NCBI GenBank assembly: GCA_023396225.1
Contig: JAEWWT010000015.1
Span: forward strand, 1 to 64,000
Source of the DNA: Bacillota bacterium
GTDB lineage: Bacteria > Bacillota > Clostridia > Oscillospirales > Ruminococcaceae
DNA length: 64,000 bases
Direction: 5' to 3'
Part shown: positions 32,242-41,241 of the stretch, one piece after another
Position numbering within the stretch: the stretch's first letter is position 1
Layout of the letters: each line of letters begins with the position of its first letter
Translations under genes and position numbers: made by a program
Notes under the pieces: generated by a model
Seen by the model: the letters and a program-made list of their open reading frames with translations, nothing else
Databases searched by the model: none
Told to the model about the DNA's origin: nothing

Positions 32242-33441
32242 TTATGAGACATTTTCATCAAGGACAACTTTGATTTTAATTGTGTCAGGAGAATCTTTTC
32301 TGAAAACAGAAAGCTCAATGCTTTCTCCTGCTTTGAATTTGTCCTTAATCTTGTTGAGTTCATCCATGGTAGTAATTTTTTCGTTGTTTACTCCAACGAT
32401 GATATCTCCAGCTTTAATTCCGCTTTTTGCAGCAGAAGAATCAGGGTCAATAAACCTTACAAAAACACCCTCAGGGATATCATAATATTTTGACGTTACA
32501 TAATTAATGTCTTCACCGCTTATGCCTATCATAGGACGGCCCTTGACGTAGCCGTTTTCGATAAGGTCATTGATAACAGGCTTTGCGCCGTTTATCGGAA
32601 TAGCAAAACCAAGCCCTTCGGTATATCCAGAAATTATCTTGCTTGAATTAATACCGATAACCTGTCCTGAACTGTTGAGGAGAGGTCCTCCGCTGTTGCC
32701 GGGATTGACGGCAGCATCTGTCTGAATAAGCGTCATTCTCCTCTCATCAATAGTAATAGTTCTGTTGAGAGCGCTGATAATACCACAGGTTGTAGAACCA
32801 TAAAGTTCAAAACCAAGCGGATTTCCTATAGCAACTGCAAGCTCACCTTCAAGGAGATTGTCGCTGTTGCCAAGTTCTGCGGCAGGAAGTTTTTTGCCTG
32901 CTGAATCTACTTTGAGAACAGCAAGGTCAGTCCTTGTGTCTGTTCCTATAATTCTTGCCTCATGCTCGCTCTGATCTTCAAGCACTACAATTACAGAGTT
33001 TGCCTTGAAGGTTGTATCTTTGTAAGAGTTCTGAACTACATGGGCATTTGTAACTATATATCCGTCAGTAGTAATGATAATACCAGTACCTGTTCCTGTT
33101 GATTCATGAAATTGACTTGAAATTCCAACAACGGACGGTTTTGCCTTTTTAACAATTTCGGGTATCGTAAGACTTTTTGCAATCGTATTGTTGTTCTTTC
33201 CCTGTGCAGCAATACCTGTTACAGTGGCAACACTTTCTGAATTTATAAAATCAGGTTTAGCCTTAATCTGAATGTAATTTGTGACTATACATGCTGACAC
33301 GGCAGCAAAACAGATAAATAATATCAAAGAAACAATTACTTTTCTCTTCATGCGTGATGGAGAGCGTTTTAAATTATCTGGAGCGAAAATTATTTCTGCA
33401 GTGCTGTCGGAGACAATTTTATTCTGGTTGTATTCGCACAT
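32242..33441 (-). CDS. htrA: HtrA/DegP-like serine protease with PDZ domain
   Basis: 399 residues from the second of two adjacent ATGs, better spaced from GGAGG; 400 from the first. A cytoplasmic N-terminus (about 1-32) precedes one membrane anchor (about 34-56), then an S1C trypsin-like domain with the triad His134 (TNAHVV), Asp172 (RTDLAVLK) and Ser250 (GNSGGP), and one C-terminal PDZ domain (about 305-395; SGIKAGDIIVGVNNEKITTMDEL). Membrane-anchored HtrA proteases degrade or refold misfolded secreted proteins. Single PDZ is normal for Firmicutes. It follows, and is probably independent of, the Bce module. In Bacillus htrA homologs are under CssRS control; no such signal is recognised here. 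Confidence 0.95.
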   Translation of the reverse strand: MCEYNQNKIVSDSTAEIIFAPDNLKRSPSRMKRKVIVSLILFICFAAVSACIVTNYIQIKAKPDFINSESVATVTGIAAQGKNNNTIAKSLTIPEIVKKAKPSVVGISSQFHESTGTGTGIIITTDGYIVTNAHVVQNSYKDTTFKANSVIVVLEDQSEHEARIIGTDTRTDLAVLKVDSAGKKLPAAELGNSDNLLEGELAVAIGNPLGFELYGSTTCGIISALNRTITIDERRMTLIQTDAAVNPGNSGGPLLNSSGQVIGINSSKIISGYTEGLGFAIPINGAKPVINDLIENGYVKGRPMIGISGEDINYVTSKYYDIPEGVFVRFIDPDSSAAKSGIKAGDIIVGVNNEKITTMDELNKIKDKFKAGESIELSVFRKDSPDTIKIKVVLDENVS

Positions 33442-33566
33442 CATATCCTCCGGTCGGCTTTGCCGTACTGCTTTAAAATTAAGAAAAAGCAGAATTAAAA
33501 TGATATACTTTTTCTTAATTATATTTTACCCTGAAATATGATGAATTAATGATAACAGACAGAAAT

Positions 33567-34403
33567 TTAAGTGTTTAAAGAAGAACTCTCTGTTTTTTTG
33601 TTTTGCTTGCCAAGAAGCTCCATTAATGTTGGAAGAATCATACCTATAATTAAAACAAAAATTGCAATTATACCCTGTGCATTGAATGCAAATTCTTTAG
33701 GAAAAATCTGCGGTATAGAGCCAAGTATAAGTCCTGCAATAACACAGTAGGTTATATCTCTCCACTTTTTGAATAAAAATGAAATAATTCTGGCAGAAGC
33801 AAGGACGCCAAGTCCGGCACCTATAGCAATAATCAGCAGGGTAGGAATATCAAATTCTGTAACAGCATGGATAGCTACGTCATAACCTCCCATTGCTTTC
33901 ATTACAAGAGCACCGCTAAGTCCCGGAATTACCATAGAAACAGCTGCAATAAATGACATTATACACAGAATAATCGGGTTTATCTCTGCTTGAGCAGCCG
34001 AAGAGTCTGCATTTACAAATCCAAACAGAATTATTGCAGCTGCTCCTAAAAGAAATGGTATTATGTGTACAGGTTTTAATTTCTGCTCAACAGTACATTC
34101 TCTGTATACTATTGGCATACTGCCGATTATAATTCCAATGAAAAAGAATTGCGTTGGAACATTGTAATTTGTAAATAAATATTCAAGTGCAAATGATGCT
34201 AATATAATTCCTATTGCCATTCCCCCGAAAACACAAAGCAGGAACGGAAGGTTTTTTACAAGTTTTTTTATATTTAAAGTAATTGCATCAAGAAGTTTAT
34301 CATATATTTTGGTGATAACAGCTATCGTACCGCCGCTTACACCAGGAACTGCATTTGCAAGCCCCATTGCTATGCCTTTTAAAATCAATATTATGTAATT
34401 CAT
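33567..34403 (-). CDS. DUF368 membrane protein, probable undecaprenyl-phosphate translocase
   Basis: 278 residues from the ATG at 34403; the longer frame to 34481 lacks an SD and reads through an intergenic hairpin. About eight hydrophobic helices and the DUF368 signatures GLANAVPGVSGGTIAVI near the N-terminus and MVIPGLSGALVMKAMGGYD in the middle (inverted-repeat VPGVSGG/IPGLSG motifs). DUF368 proteins have been shown in other bacteria to return undecaprenyl phosphate across the membrane for reuse in wall synthesis (PopT). That function is transferred here from family membership. No operon partner is evident. Confidence 0.85.
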   Translation of the reverse strand: MNYIILILKGIAMGLANAVPGVSGGTIAVITKIYDKLLDAITLNIKKLVKNLPFLLCVFGGMAIGIILASFALEYLFTNYNVPTQFFFIGIIIGSMPIVYRECTVEQKLKPVHIIPFLLGAAAIILFGFVNADSSAAQAEINPIILCIMSFIAAVSMVIPGLSGALVMKAMGGYDVAIHAVTEFDIPTLLIIAIGAGLGVLASARIISFLFKKWRDITYCVIAGLILGSIPQIFPKEFAFNAQGIIAIFVLIIGMILPTLMELLGKQNKKTESSSLNT

Positions 34404-34442
34404 ATTTTTGTGACAATTCCTTTCTGAGCCTGACAGCCTGCA

Positions 34443-34506
34443 AAGAAGATTTCTTACAATCGTCTTGAAGTCAAAACTCAAAGTCTGAAAATATTTTTCA
34501 GACTTT
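34443..34506 (-). repeat. Third copy of the hairpin-GAGTTTTG element
   Basis: On the minus strand a perfect 12-bp hairpin AAAGTCTGAAAA/TTTTCAGACTTT (34506-34480) is followed by GAGTTTTG and, 25 bases on, TTTGCAG, the order seen at 15473-15556 and 27261-27332. Arm sequences differ but pairing is kept. It is upstream of the DUF368 gene. Confidence 0.45.
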
Positions 34507-34571
34507 TCTTATCCTAAAATAATATTTATTAATTATTACATATAATTATTTTTTTTTCAACTAAAATGCTG

Positions 34572-34600
34572 TTGAAAAATAGTAGTTTGTGTGGTATAAT
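34572..34600 (+). promoter_or_regulatory. Sigma-A promoter of the 34652-36213 operon
   Basis: TTGAAA 34572-34577, 17-bp spacer, TATAAT 34595-34600. Confidence 0.75.
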
Positions 34601-34651
34601 TTATGTAATATTTATGCAGAAACATAAAATTATTATAAGGAAGATGATTTT

Positions 34652-34984
34652 GTGGGAAGATATCTTAAAAATTATATGAAAAAGATTGAATCCAGTCTTG
34701 AGGATGAAAATTCTGACTTTGAGTATCTCAGAAAGGAACATCTTGTACAGATTGAATTTCTTCAGCATGAAAGGTTCATTCATCTGGTTGTAACTTGTCT
34801 TATTGCAATTCTTACAGTTATGTGTATAATAGGCGTTGTAATAACATCAGAAATCAGTTTGATTGCTATGACTATACTTCTGTTGGGTCTTCTTGTTCCA
34901 TACATAGCTTACTATTACTGGCTAGAGAATAATGTACAGAAGTTATATGACATTTATAACAAGCTTGAGGAAAAAACAAGGTAA
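34652..34984 (+). CDS. Small two-helix membrane protein
   Basis: 110 residues with a GTG start at 34652 (SD AAGGAAGAT). The charged, helical N-terminus (about 1-48: KKIESSLEDENSDFEYLRKEHL) is followed by two membrane helices (about 46-67 and 70-90) and a C-terminal amphipathic tail (VQKLYDIYNKLEEKTR). I do not recognise the family. It ends 26 bases before an EAL-domain gene and shares its promoter, so it may work with it, for example as a membrane partner for the soluble EAL protein; that is inference. Confidence 0.6.
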   Translation: MGRYLKNYMKKIESSLEDENSDFEYLRKEHLVQIEFLQHERFIHLVVTCLIAILTVMCIIGVVITSEISLIAMTILLLGLLVPYIAYYYWLENNVQKLYDIYNKLEEKTR

Positions 34985-35010
34985 ATTACAACTACTAGGA
35001 GAAACTTGTT

Positions 35011-36213
35011 ATGAACATGACAAAAGAGGTTGTTCAGGAAGTAATTCAGAATGAGAAAATCAATATATTTTTTCAGCCTATATATTCTTTGAATACAAGA
35101 AAAATCATTGGTATTGAAGCTCTTGCAAGAGGTATTCACGAAGATAAGGTTATTTCACCGTATACTTTGTTTGAATACAGCAAGAAGAGCGGCGATGCCT
35201 TAATGCTTGACCGCCTTTGCAGAAAAAAGGCTATGAAGGAATTTTCAGCAGGAAGTCTTGCTCCGACGCTGTATCTGAACTTTGAAACATCCGTACTGAA
35301 TAATATTAGACTGGAAAACGGCGAGATTCTGAAAAATGCAAGAGAACATGGAATAGAACCTAATAATATTGTAATTGAGCTTAATGAGTCAAAAGTCAAT
35401 GACATATATAATCTTCTTATGTTTGTCGATTATTATAGGAATAATAATTTTTTAATAGCTTTGGACAACGTAACATCCGGTCCTGATACTTTGGATAGGA
35501 TTATGCTTGTCAATCCCGACATTATCAAGATAGACAGAGCCATCATTTCAAATATAGGCTCAAATAAATACAGTCAGGAAATATTGAAGGGAATAATTTC
35601 TACTGCAAAGGAAATTGGGGCACTGACAGTTGCAGAGGGTGTTGAAACTGCGGATGAAGTTATAAACTGTATGATTTTAGGCGTTGATTATTTTCAGGGA
35701 TTTTATTTTTCAAAGCCTGATCATTTCAATTACCTCTTCACTAATGAAGCAAGGTTAAAGATGAACAATGCGGCACAGAGACTTAATCTTAACATTAAAA
35801 AGAATGAAACTGTCCAGAATGTCGAGCTTGAATCATACAGAAGAATTATATATGACCTTGTTTTAAGATTATCAACAACAGATGATACAAACTACAACGA
35901 AGAGCTGCTTTCATATGTTGCTGAACATAAAGAAATAGAATGTGCATTTGTAATCAATTCTGATGGCTTTCAGATTACAAATACAGTGATGCTTCCCGGT
36001 CAATCTGTTTCAGGTGATTATTTTCCTGCATTGTGCGGAGACAATCACGGCGTCAAGAATTATTTCTATGCAGTAAAGGAGAAAATTGAAGATCCGTTTA
36101 TCTCTGGCTGGTACATATCAAATGCAACAGGAAATTACTGCAAAACTATTTCATCAGGCTTTTACAACAAGGGTGGTAAGCTTCTTGTTGCTTGTGTGGA
36201 CCTTAAAAAATAA
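35011..36213 (+). CDS. EAL-domain protein with C-terminal sensory domain (YkuI-like), probably catalytically impaired
   Basis: 400 residues, soluble. EAL domain about 1-245: FFQPIYSLNTRKIIGIEALARG, LYLNFE, IVIELNES, IKIDRAII, VAEGVET, and QGFYFSKP keep most metal and c-di-GMP contacts. The normally conserved DDFGTGYSSL loop reads LDNVTSGPDTLDRI: the second Asp is Asn and the GTG turn is lost. The C-terminal part (about 260-400: AFVINSDGFQITNT, FISGWYISNATGNYC) looks like the PAS/Cache-like YkuI_C fold. Bacillus YkuI, with a similarly altered loop, binds c-di-GMP without hydrolysing it. A receptor or sensor role is therefore more likely than phosphodiesterase activity. Confidence 0.85.
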   Translation: MNMTKEVVQEVIQNEKINIFFQPIYSLNTRKIIGIEALARGIHEDKVISPYTLFEYSKKSGDALMLDRLCRKKAMKEFSAGSLAPTLYLNFETSVLNNIRLENGEILKNAREHGIEPNNIVIELNESKVNDIYNLLMFVDYYRNNNFLIALDNVTSGPDTLDRIMLVNPDIIKIDRAIISNIGSNKYSQEILKGIISTAKEIGALTVAEGVETADEVINCMILGVDYFQGFYFSKPDHFNYLFTNEARLKMNNAAQRLNLNIKKNETVQNVELESYRRIIYDLVLRLSTTDDTNYNEELLSYVAEHKEIECAFVINSDGFQITNTVMLPGQSVSGDYFPALCGDNHGVKNYFYAVKEKIEDPFISGWYISNATGNYCKTISSGFYNKGGKLLVACVDLKK

Positions 36214-36214
36214 G

Positions 36215-36592
36215 CTAAAGAATGTTATACCAGCATGGTATCTCTGATTTGTATATATAATTTAGACTATGTGAAGCGTTGAGTATTTCTTCAGGCAGTT
36301 TGTCATTCTGTTCATTAATAAAAGAATTTATTTTTGAAATAGAAATGTTTATTTCATTTATTTTATTATCCTTAACAAACAAAAGCATTATTTTTTGATA
36401 ACTTTCCCATGTGGTACTTAGCTCTTCAGCTTTGAGAGCTGCTTTATCATATTGTTTGGTTTCAGTAAGAACTTTCACTTCCGAAAGGATAGATGTAAGT
36501 TCTTTATTTTTATGCCCAATTATAAAAATAACAGAGAATGAGAAAATAAATATAGCTGAAAGCAGGATAATTGAAATAGCTATACGCTTCAT
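36215..36592 (-). CDS. DUF4363-like membrane-anchored protein
   Basis: 125 residues. N-terminal membrane anchor (about 4-26: IAISIILLSAIFIFSFSVIFII), then a helical domain (about 30-115) with the TKQYDKAALKAEELSTTWE segment typical of DUF4363 proteins. Its ATG overlaps the stop of the DUF421 gene by four bases, so translation is coupled. DUF421-DUF4363 pairs are frequent in Clostridia; the function of DUF4363 is unknown. Confidence 0.75.
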   Translation of the reverse strand: MKRIAISIILLSAIFIFSFSVIFIIGHKNKELTSILSEVKVLTETKQYDKAALKAEELSTTWESYQKIMLLFVKDNKINEINISISKINSFINEQNDKLPEEILNASHSLNYIYKSEIPCWYNIL

Positions 36593-37266
36593 TTTTTACG
36601 CTCCTTTTCAATTACTATATTATTACCATTTGAGTCAAGCGTCATAATAAAAACATCTTTTAGTGATAAATTCTTTTCGCTAAGCATTTGCTCAAGCCAG
36701 GATATTCCATATCCTGTCCTTTTTAGTGCATCCGCGTTAACCTTTCCGTCATCTATGACCATCTCAGGTGGATTTTGAGTATTCTGATTAAGCTGGAGAT
36801 CTTGATTAGTAACGTTTCTGTACTGGTATTTCTGATAGAAAGAAACAACTCCTGTAGTTTCAACCACAGCAAACTGTATCTCATCAATGTCAAAAATGTC
36901 GGATGACCGCATAGCTTCCATAAGATCATCTGCTGTAAAGCGCAGTTCTTTCATTTTCTGCTGATCAATCTTTCCGTCCTGTATTATTATAACCGGTTTT
37001 CCACATGATAGTTTGCGTATAATTTTTGATTTTAGTCCTATCCATGACATAAGTACATCAAGACTTGCAAGCGTCAGAATAGGAATTATTCCCGTAATAA
37101 GAGGCAAATCAGGATCTTCAACCGGTAGCGTGGCAATATTTGAAATCAGTATTGTTATCGCAAGTTCTGATGGCTGCAGCTGGCCAAGCTGGTGTTTACC
37201 CATTAATCTAACAGACGCAATAAGCAATACATATAAAATGATGGCTCTTATAAAAATAATTAGCAT
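36589..37266 (-). CDS. DUF421 (YetF-like) membrane protein
   Basis: 225 residues from the ATG at 37266 with AGAGGA upstream (the longer frame starts before that SD). Three membrane helices (about 5-80), including the signature LMGKHQLGQLQPSELAITILISN, then a cytoplasmic tandem domain (KPVIIIQDGKIDQQKMKELRFTADDLMEAMR; FAVVETTGVVSFYQK). Members such as YetF, YrbG and YdfR occur widely in spore formers; some are linked to sporulation or germination. It is divergent from the gerA operon 136 bases away, which fits a spore role, but that is inference. Confidence 0.9.
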   Translation of the reverse strand: MLIIFIRAIILYVLLIASVRLMGKHQLGQLQPSELAITILISNIATLPVEDPDLPLITGIIPILTLASLDVLMSWIGLKSKIIRKLSCGKPVIIIQDGKIDQQKMKELRFTADDLMEAMRSSDIFDIDEIQFAVVETTGVVSFYQKYQYRNVTNQDLQLNQNTQNPPEMVIDDGKVNADALKRTGYGISWLEQMLSEKNLSLKDVFIMTLDSNGNNIVIEKERKK

Positions 37267-37402
37267 AAAATCCTCTATAATATTTTTCTTTTTATTCTGC
37301 ATATATTTTGTGCTTATGTCTGAAAATATACATTAAATTTGTATGAATTAATTTAAAAAATAAGGATATAATAGGATGGATTACCGAAAGGAGACTTAAA
37401 AT

Positions 37403-38887
37403 ATGCAGAATCCAGATACCTATAACTTTATTGATTATCCGCTTTCTATGAGCCTTGAGGAAAATATAAAAAACATAAGGACAATACTGAATAACAGTTC
37501 TGATCTTCAGGTAAATGAGTTTGTTATATCAAATGTAAATTGTTGTCTTATTAGCTTTGAAGGCATGATTTCAACTGTTTTCATAACAAATTTGATACTT
37601 GTCCCGCTTACAGAACTTAAAGTAAGTGATGATATTACTTCTGATGACCTGTTCAAACATATTCGAGACAGAATGCTTCTTACAACAGACAGGTCATTTA
37701 CAATAGAATATGGAGAAATCATAAAAAGGGTAATGAGCGGGTTTGCGATAATTCTTATTGACGGAGTGGCTACCGCCACATGTCTTGGCGTTCAGGGATA
37801 TGTAACAAGAGGTGTTAATGAGTCTTCATCTGAGGGAAATGTCAGAGGTTCGCATGATGGCTTTGTCGAGACAGTAAGAACAAATATGTCTCTGGTAAGA
37901 AGAAGAATCAAATCTCCTTTATTGCAGTTTAACCTCTTTTCAGTAACTTCCAAAAGTAATGTTGACGTAATTCTTGCCTATATGGATGACAGAGTGTCGC
38001 ATAGTCTTGTCAAAAATATAAAAAAGCGTCTTAAAGAAATGGATATAGAAGCAATTCTTGGAACAGGATATGTTGAACCGTTTCTTGAAAATACAAAGCT
38101 ATCTATCTTTTCCGGAGTGTCAGTAACAGAACGGCCTGATGTTTTCTGCGCAAAACTCCTTGAGGGACGTGTCGGACTTCTCATTGACGGAACTCCGTTT
38201 GCAGTAATAATTCCATATCTTTTTATTGAAAACTTTCAGACACTTGATGACTATAATTCAAGACCATACTATGCTACTTTTCTTCGGTGGTTAAGATATA
38301 TATCATTTTTTATTGCTGTTTTTCTTCCTTCACTTTATGTTGCAATTGCAACATTTCATCCCGAACTATTTAATCATAAGCTGCTTATCAATCTGGCTGA
38401 GGCTGAACAAAATGCACCTCTTCCGTTATTGGCAGAAGCGCTGATTATAATTATATCCTATGAAATAATCAATGAGGCAGGAATCAGGCTTCCGAAAGCA
38501 GTCGGAGGAGCCGTTTCAATTGTCGGGGGACTTATAATCGGTGATGCGGCAGTTTCTGCGGGACTTATCTCAAATCCGCTTCTTCTTGCATGTGCAATAG
38601 CAGTTACAGCTTCATTTGTAATTCCTGGATTAAACCAGCAGATAACCAGTTTCAGAATAATCTCTGTAATAGTCGGAGGTATAAGCGGATTATATGGAAT
38701 AGCATTAATTGCGGCAGTAATGATAGTAAATGTTTGCGCACTTGAAAGCTATGGGGCGCCTGTTATGTCACCTGTATCACCATTTACACCGTATGCAATG
38801 AGGGATGTGCTTACAAGAGTAGGCTTCAGGACAATGGCAAAAAGAAAAGCCACAGTTGAAAATCTTAAAGGGGTTAACATAAAATAA
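37403..38887 (+). CDS. Spore germination protein, GerA family (receptor A subunit)
   Basis: 494 residues. Soluble N-terminal domain about 1-240 (the germinant-binding twin-subdomain region, beginning SLEENIKNIRTIL; ends near TPFAVIIPYLFIENFQ), then about 5-6 membrane helices (about 290-460), with PLPLLAEALIIIISYEIINEAGIRLP and VGGAVSIVGGLIIGDAA typical of GerAA/GerKA. With the next two genes it forms a complete A-B-C germinant receptor of the spore inner membrane. SD AAAGGAGACTT precedes the ATG. Length is normal. The nutrient specificity cannot be told. Expression should be forespore-specific (sigma-G), but I could only see a weak candidate (TGTATGA at 37340, ATATAATA near 37366). Confidence 0.95.
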   Translation: MQNPDTYNFIDYPLSMSLEENIKNIRTILNNSSDLQVNEFVISNVNCCLISFEGMISTVFITNLILVPLTELKVSDDITSDDLFKHIRDRMLLTTDRSFTIEYGEIIKRVMSGFAIILIDGVATATCLGVQGYVTRGVNESSSEGNVRGSHDGFVETVRTNMSLVRRRIKSPLLQFNLFSVTSKSNVDVILAYMDDRVSHSLVKNIKKRLKEMDIEAILGTGYVEPFLENTKLSIFSGVSVTERPDVFCAKLLEGRVGLLIDGTPFAVIIPYLFIENFQTLDDYNSRPYYATFLRWLRYISFFIAVFLPSLYVAIATFHPELFNHKLLINLAEAEQNAPLPLLAEALIIIISYEIINEAGIRLPKAVGGAVSIVGGLIIGDAAVSAGLISNPLLLACAIAVTASFVIPGLNQQITSFRIISVIVGGISGLYGIALIAAVMIVNVCALESYGAPVMSPVSPFTPYAMRDVLTRVGFRTMAKRKATVENLKGVNIK

Positions 38888-39978
38888 TGATTGATAAGGG
38901 TGCTGAAAAAATCAGAATAGGCTGGGGACAGCTTCTGATACTTTTATTGCTTTGCAAAGTATTTACCTTAATGACCTTTGTCCCTCTTATCGGAGAGGGC
39001 TATTCTCTGACATCACAGCTAATTGCGGCAGCAATTTCAATAGTTATTCAGGCAATTATGATTATTCCAGTTATAATTCTCAGCAAATGTATACCTGAAA
39101 AAAATGTTACGCTCGCTGCTTTTTCAGTAAACAAAGGGCTTGGAATTATATATTCAGTACTGTATTTTGTTTATTTTATCATATATGCGTTAAACTCAAC
39201 ATTCAGCTTTCAAAGGTTTATAACTATAAGATTCTACCCCTCTGTAAATAAATATTTATGGGTAGCAATATTCATTATAGTATGTGTATACTGTGCATAT
39301 CTGGGTATTGAAGGTATCTCTAGGTCATCTGTACTTGTATTTCTGCTTTTTATTTTTATGCTTATACTGATGGTTTTTATGTCATTTCATGATATTGATT
39401 TCACAAATTACTATTTTGATAGAAAATTTTATGATTCTATATATACAGCTGTTTTAAATGATATACAAAGGAACGGCGAAATAACTGCACTTGCATTTCT
39501 GATGAAGTTTGTTTCTGAAAAATTCAGATGTTCAGCATATGGATATCTTGCAGCAAAGCTTGTCACTGTTGAAATAGTTACACTTCTTATAATTACAGTG
39601 CTTGGTGATTTTGCAGCTGTTACTGAATATCCGTTTATGGAAGTAGGTTCGTATGCGGGAGTAAGACTGATTCAGCGTCTTGATTCGGTTTATATGGTAA
39701 CATGGACAATTACTTCTGTTATCAATATTTCCTTGTTTATATATCTTTGCGGAAATATTATAAAGGAAGTTTTCCCGAAAATAAAGCTTGCTAACTCAAT
39801 TTGCGGGCTGCTTATATTCCTTCTTTGTATACCTCTTGTTTTACAGTCAGAAAGAAACAGCATAATATCTGCATTGTTCAGTTCCGGGTACTCGATAATT
39901 TTCTATACTGCTGTACTGCCGCTGATACTTCTGATAATCCTGAAAATATCTGCAAAGAAACATAAGGAGAAAATATAA
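38887..39978 (+). CDS. Spore germination protein, GerB family (permease-like B subunit)
   Basis: 363 residues, about ten membrane helices, an amino acid/polyamine permease-type fold of the endospore germination permease family. The motif KIRIGWGQLLILLLLCKVFT starts the protein, and FITIRFYPSVN with the helix YLWVAIFIIVCVYCAYLGIEGISR is typical. The start codon overlaps the upstream stop (TAATG), so synthesis is coupled to the A subunit. Recent work suggests that the GerA complex acts as a nutrient-gated channel, with the B subunit taking part in ligand recognition. Confidence 0.95.
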   Translation: MIDKGAEKIRIGWGQLLILLLLCKVFTLMTFVPLIGEGYSLTSQLIAAAISIVIQAIMIIPVIILSKCIPEKNVTLAAFSVNKGLGIIYSVLYFVYFIIYALNSTFSFQRFITIRFYPSVNKYLWVAIFIIVCVYCAYLGIEGISRSSVLVFLLFIFMLILMVFMSFHDIDFTNYYFDRKFYDSIYTAVLNDIQRNGEITALAFLMKFVSEKFRCSAYGYLAAKLVTVEIVTLLIITVLGDFAAVTEYPFMEVGSYAGVRLIQRLDSVYMVTWTITSVINISLFIYLCGNIIKEVFPKIKLANSICGLLIFLLCIPLVLQSERNSIISALFSSGYSIIFYTAVLPLILLIILKISAKKHKEKI

Positions 39979-39979
39979 T

Positions 39980-41011
39980 ATGAAGAAAATTATTGCAGTA
40001 ATTATTTCATCTGCCATGTTAATTTTAATGTGCGGCTGTTCGGGAGCTGTTGAAGTCAACAACAGAATGTTCGTTCAGGTATTAGGAATTGATAAAAAAG
40101 ATGACCTATATGAAGTTTATGCAAAGGTATTTGACTCGGGAGATACACAAAGCGAAGGCGTTTCTTCATTTACGGGAAAGGGAAAGACTTTGTTGTCGGC
40201 AATTGCAGCGGTAGAATCATCTCAGAACAGAAAAATTTTTCTTGGGCATTCAAAAGTAATCGTGCTTGGACAGGGTATAGATAACCCGTCAGAAGAACTG
40301 AAAGTCTTTCTTGATGGAAGCGTTTCACCTTCGTGCTTTGTTGTGTACAGTGAGGATATTAAAAAGATTACTGATAAGAATTTAAGTGATAAGTGGTCAT
40401 CTGAATATATTCTCAGCAGTATGGAAAACAAATATAATCATGGTGAGCTTGTTTACACAACAATGGCTGATATTATTTCAGCAAAGAATGCGTTTTTTAT
40501 GCCTGTTATCAAAGTAAGTGATAAAAAGTTTGACTTTTCCGGCATAAGAATGGAGAATATTCAGAATAATTATGTCATGCTTGACAGTGAAAAGGTTCTG
40601 GGCGTAAAAATTCTGAAAAATGATTTTTCCTTTGATGACAGTATCATGATACCGCTTACAATAAACGGCCATACAGCAGGAATTCTGATAACAAAAATTA
40701 AGACCTGCACAAGAACTGCTCAGACAGACGGTGAATTAAACTATAACGTTACTGTAACTTTTGAGGCAGAAGTTAAGGAAAATATATCGTATATTCCTGA
40801 TAATGTAATTAAAACAGAAGCACAGAATTTTATACAAGGTGTATGCTATGACACATTTGACACTTGCATTACTGAGAATCAATGTGATATACTGAATATT
40901 AGAAAGCTTGTTACAAAATACAGCAGTGAAAGTATTGATTTATATAATAACAACGTTTCTGGAATATTACCGAATATTACTGTAAATGCAAAAATAAGCT
41001 CTGTATTATAA
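39980..41011 (+). CDS. Spore germination lipoprotein, Ger(x)C family
   Basis: 343 residues. Signal peptide with lipobox LMCGC (lipidated Cys ~20), the N-terminal motif VEVNNRMFVQVLGIDKKDD, and the GerC C-terminal domain (about 180-340; KIKTCTRTAQTDGELNYNVTVTFEAEVKENI). It is the lipoprotein subunit of the receptor and starts one base after the B subunit stop, completing the A-B-C order. The family E[WL]xR-type start motif is degenerate here (VNNRM), a mild deviation. Confidence 0.93.
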   Translation: MKKIIAVIISSAMLILMCGCSGAVEVNNRMFVQVLGIDKKDDLYEVYAKVFDSGDTQSEGVSSFTGKGKTLLSAIAAVESSQNRKIFLGHSKVIVLGQGIDNPSEELKVFLDGSVSPSCFVVYSEDIKKITDKNLSDKWSSEYILSSMENKYNHGELVYTTMADIISAKNAFFMPVIKVSDKKFDFSGIRMENIQNNYVMLDSEKVLGVKILKNDFSFDDSIMIPLTINGHTAGILITKIKTCTRTAQTDGELNYNVTVTFEAEVKENISYIPDNVIKTEAQNFIQGVCYDTFDTCITENQCDILNIRKLVTKYSSESIDLYNNNVSGILPNITVNAKISSVL

Positions 41012-41036
41012 ATTTTTTAAAAAATTATTTTTTCTA

Positions 41037-41065
41037 TTGACAAGTGAGCAATCACATGCTATAAT
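41037..41065 (+). promoter_or_regulatory. Consensus sigma-A promoter of rplJL
   Basis: TTGACA 41037-41042, 17-bp spacer, TATAAT 41060-41065; both hexamers perfect. Confidence 0.88.
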
Positions 41066-41086
41066 TTAAAAGCTGTGTTAAACAGA

Positions 41087-41214
41087 AACTATCGTATTCT
41101 AAAGACAGCAGGTGGCTTTGCCGTAAATCCTGCCGAGGAAAAGATTGTAAAGTATATGATACTTATACCTTTTCCTTTCCGGAAAAGGTTTTCTTTTTTT
41201 GAATCCCGATAGTT
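41087..41214 (+). ncRNA. Ribosomal protein L10 leader (autoregulatory mRNA structure) with terminator
   Basis: The segment AGACAGCAGGTGGC...ATCCTGCCGAGGAAAA (41103-41142) matches the conserved core of L10 leaders, bound by L10(L12)4. It is followed by a terminator hairpin CCTTTTCC/GGAAAAGG (41168-41188) and T-run to 41200. Outer arms AACTATCG (41087-41094) and CGATAGTT (41207-41214) can pair and enclose both. It lies between the rplJ promoter and gene. Confidence 0.85.
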
Positions 41215-41241
41215 GGATATTAACTTCGGAGGTGAAATAAT

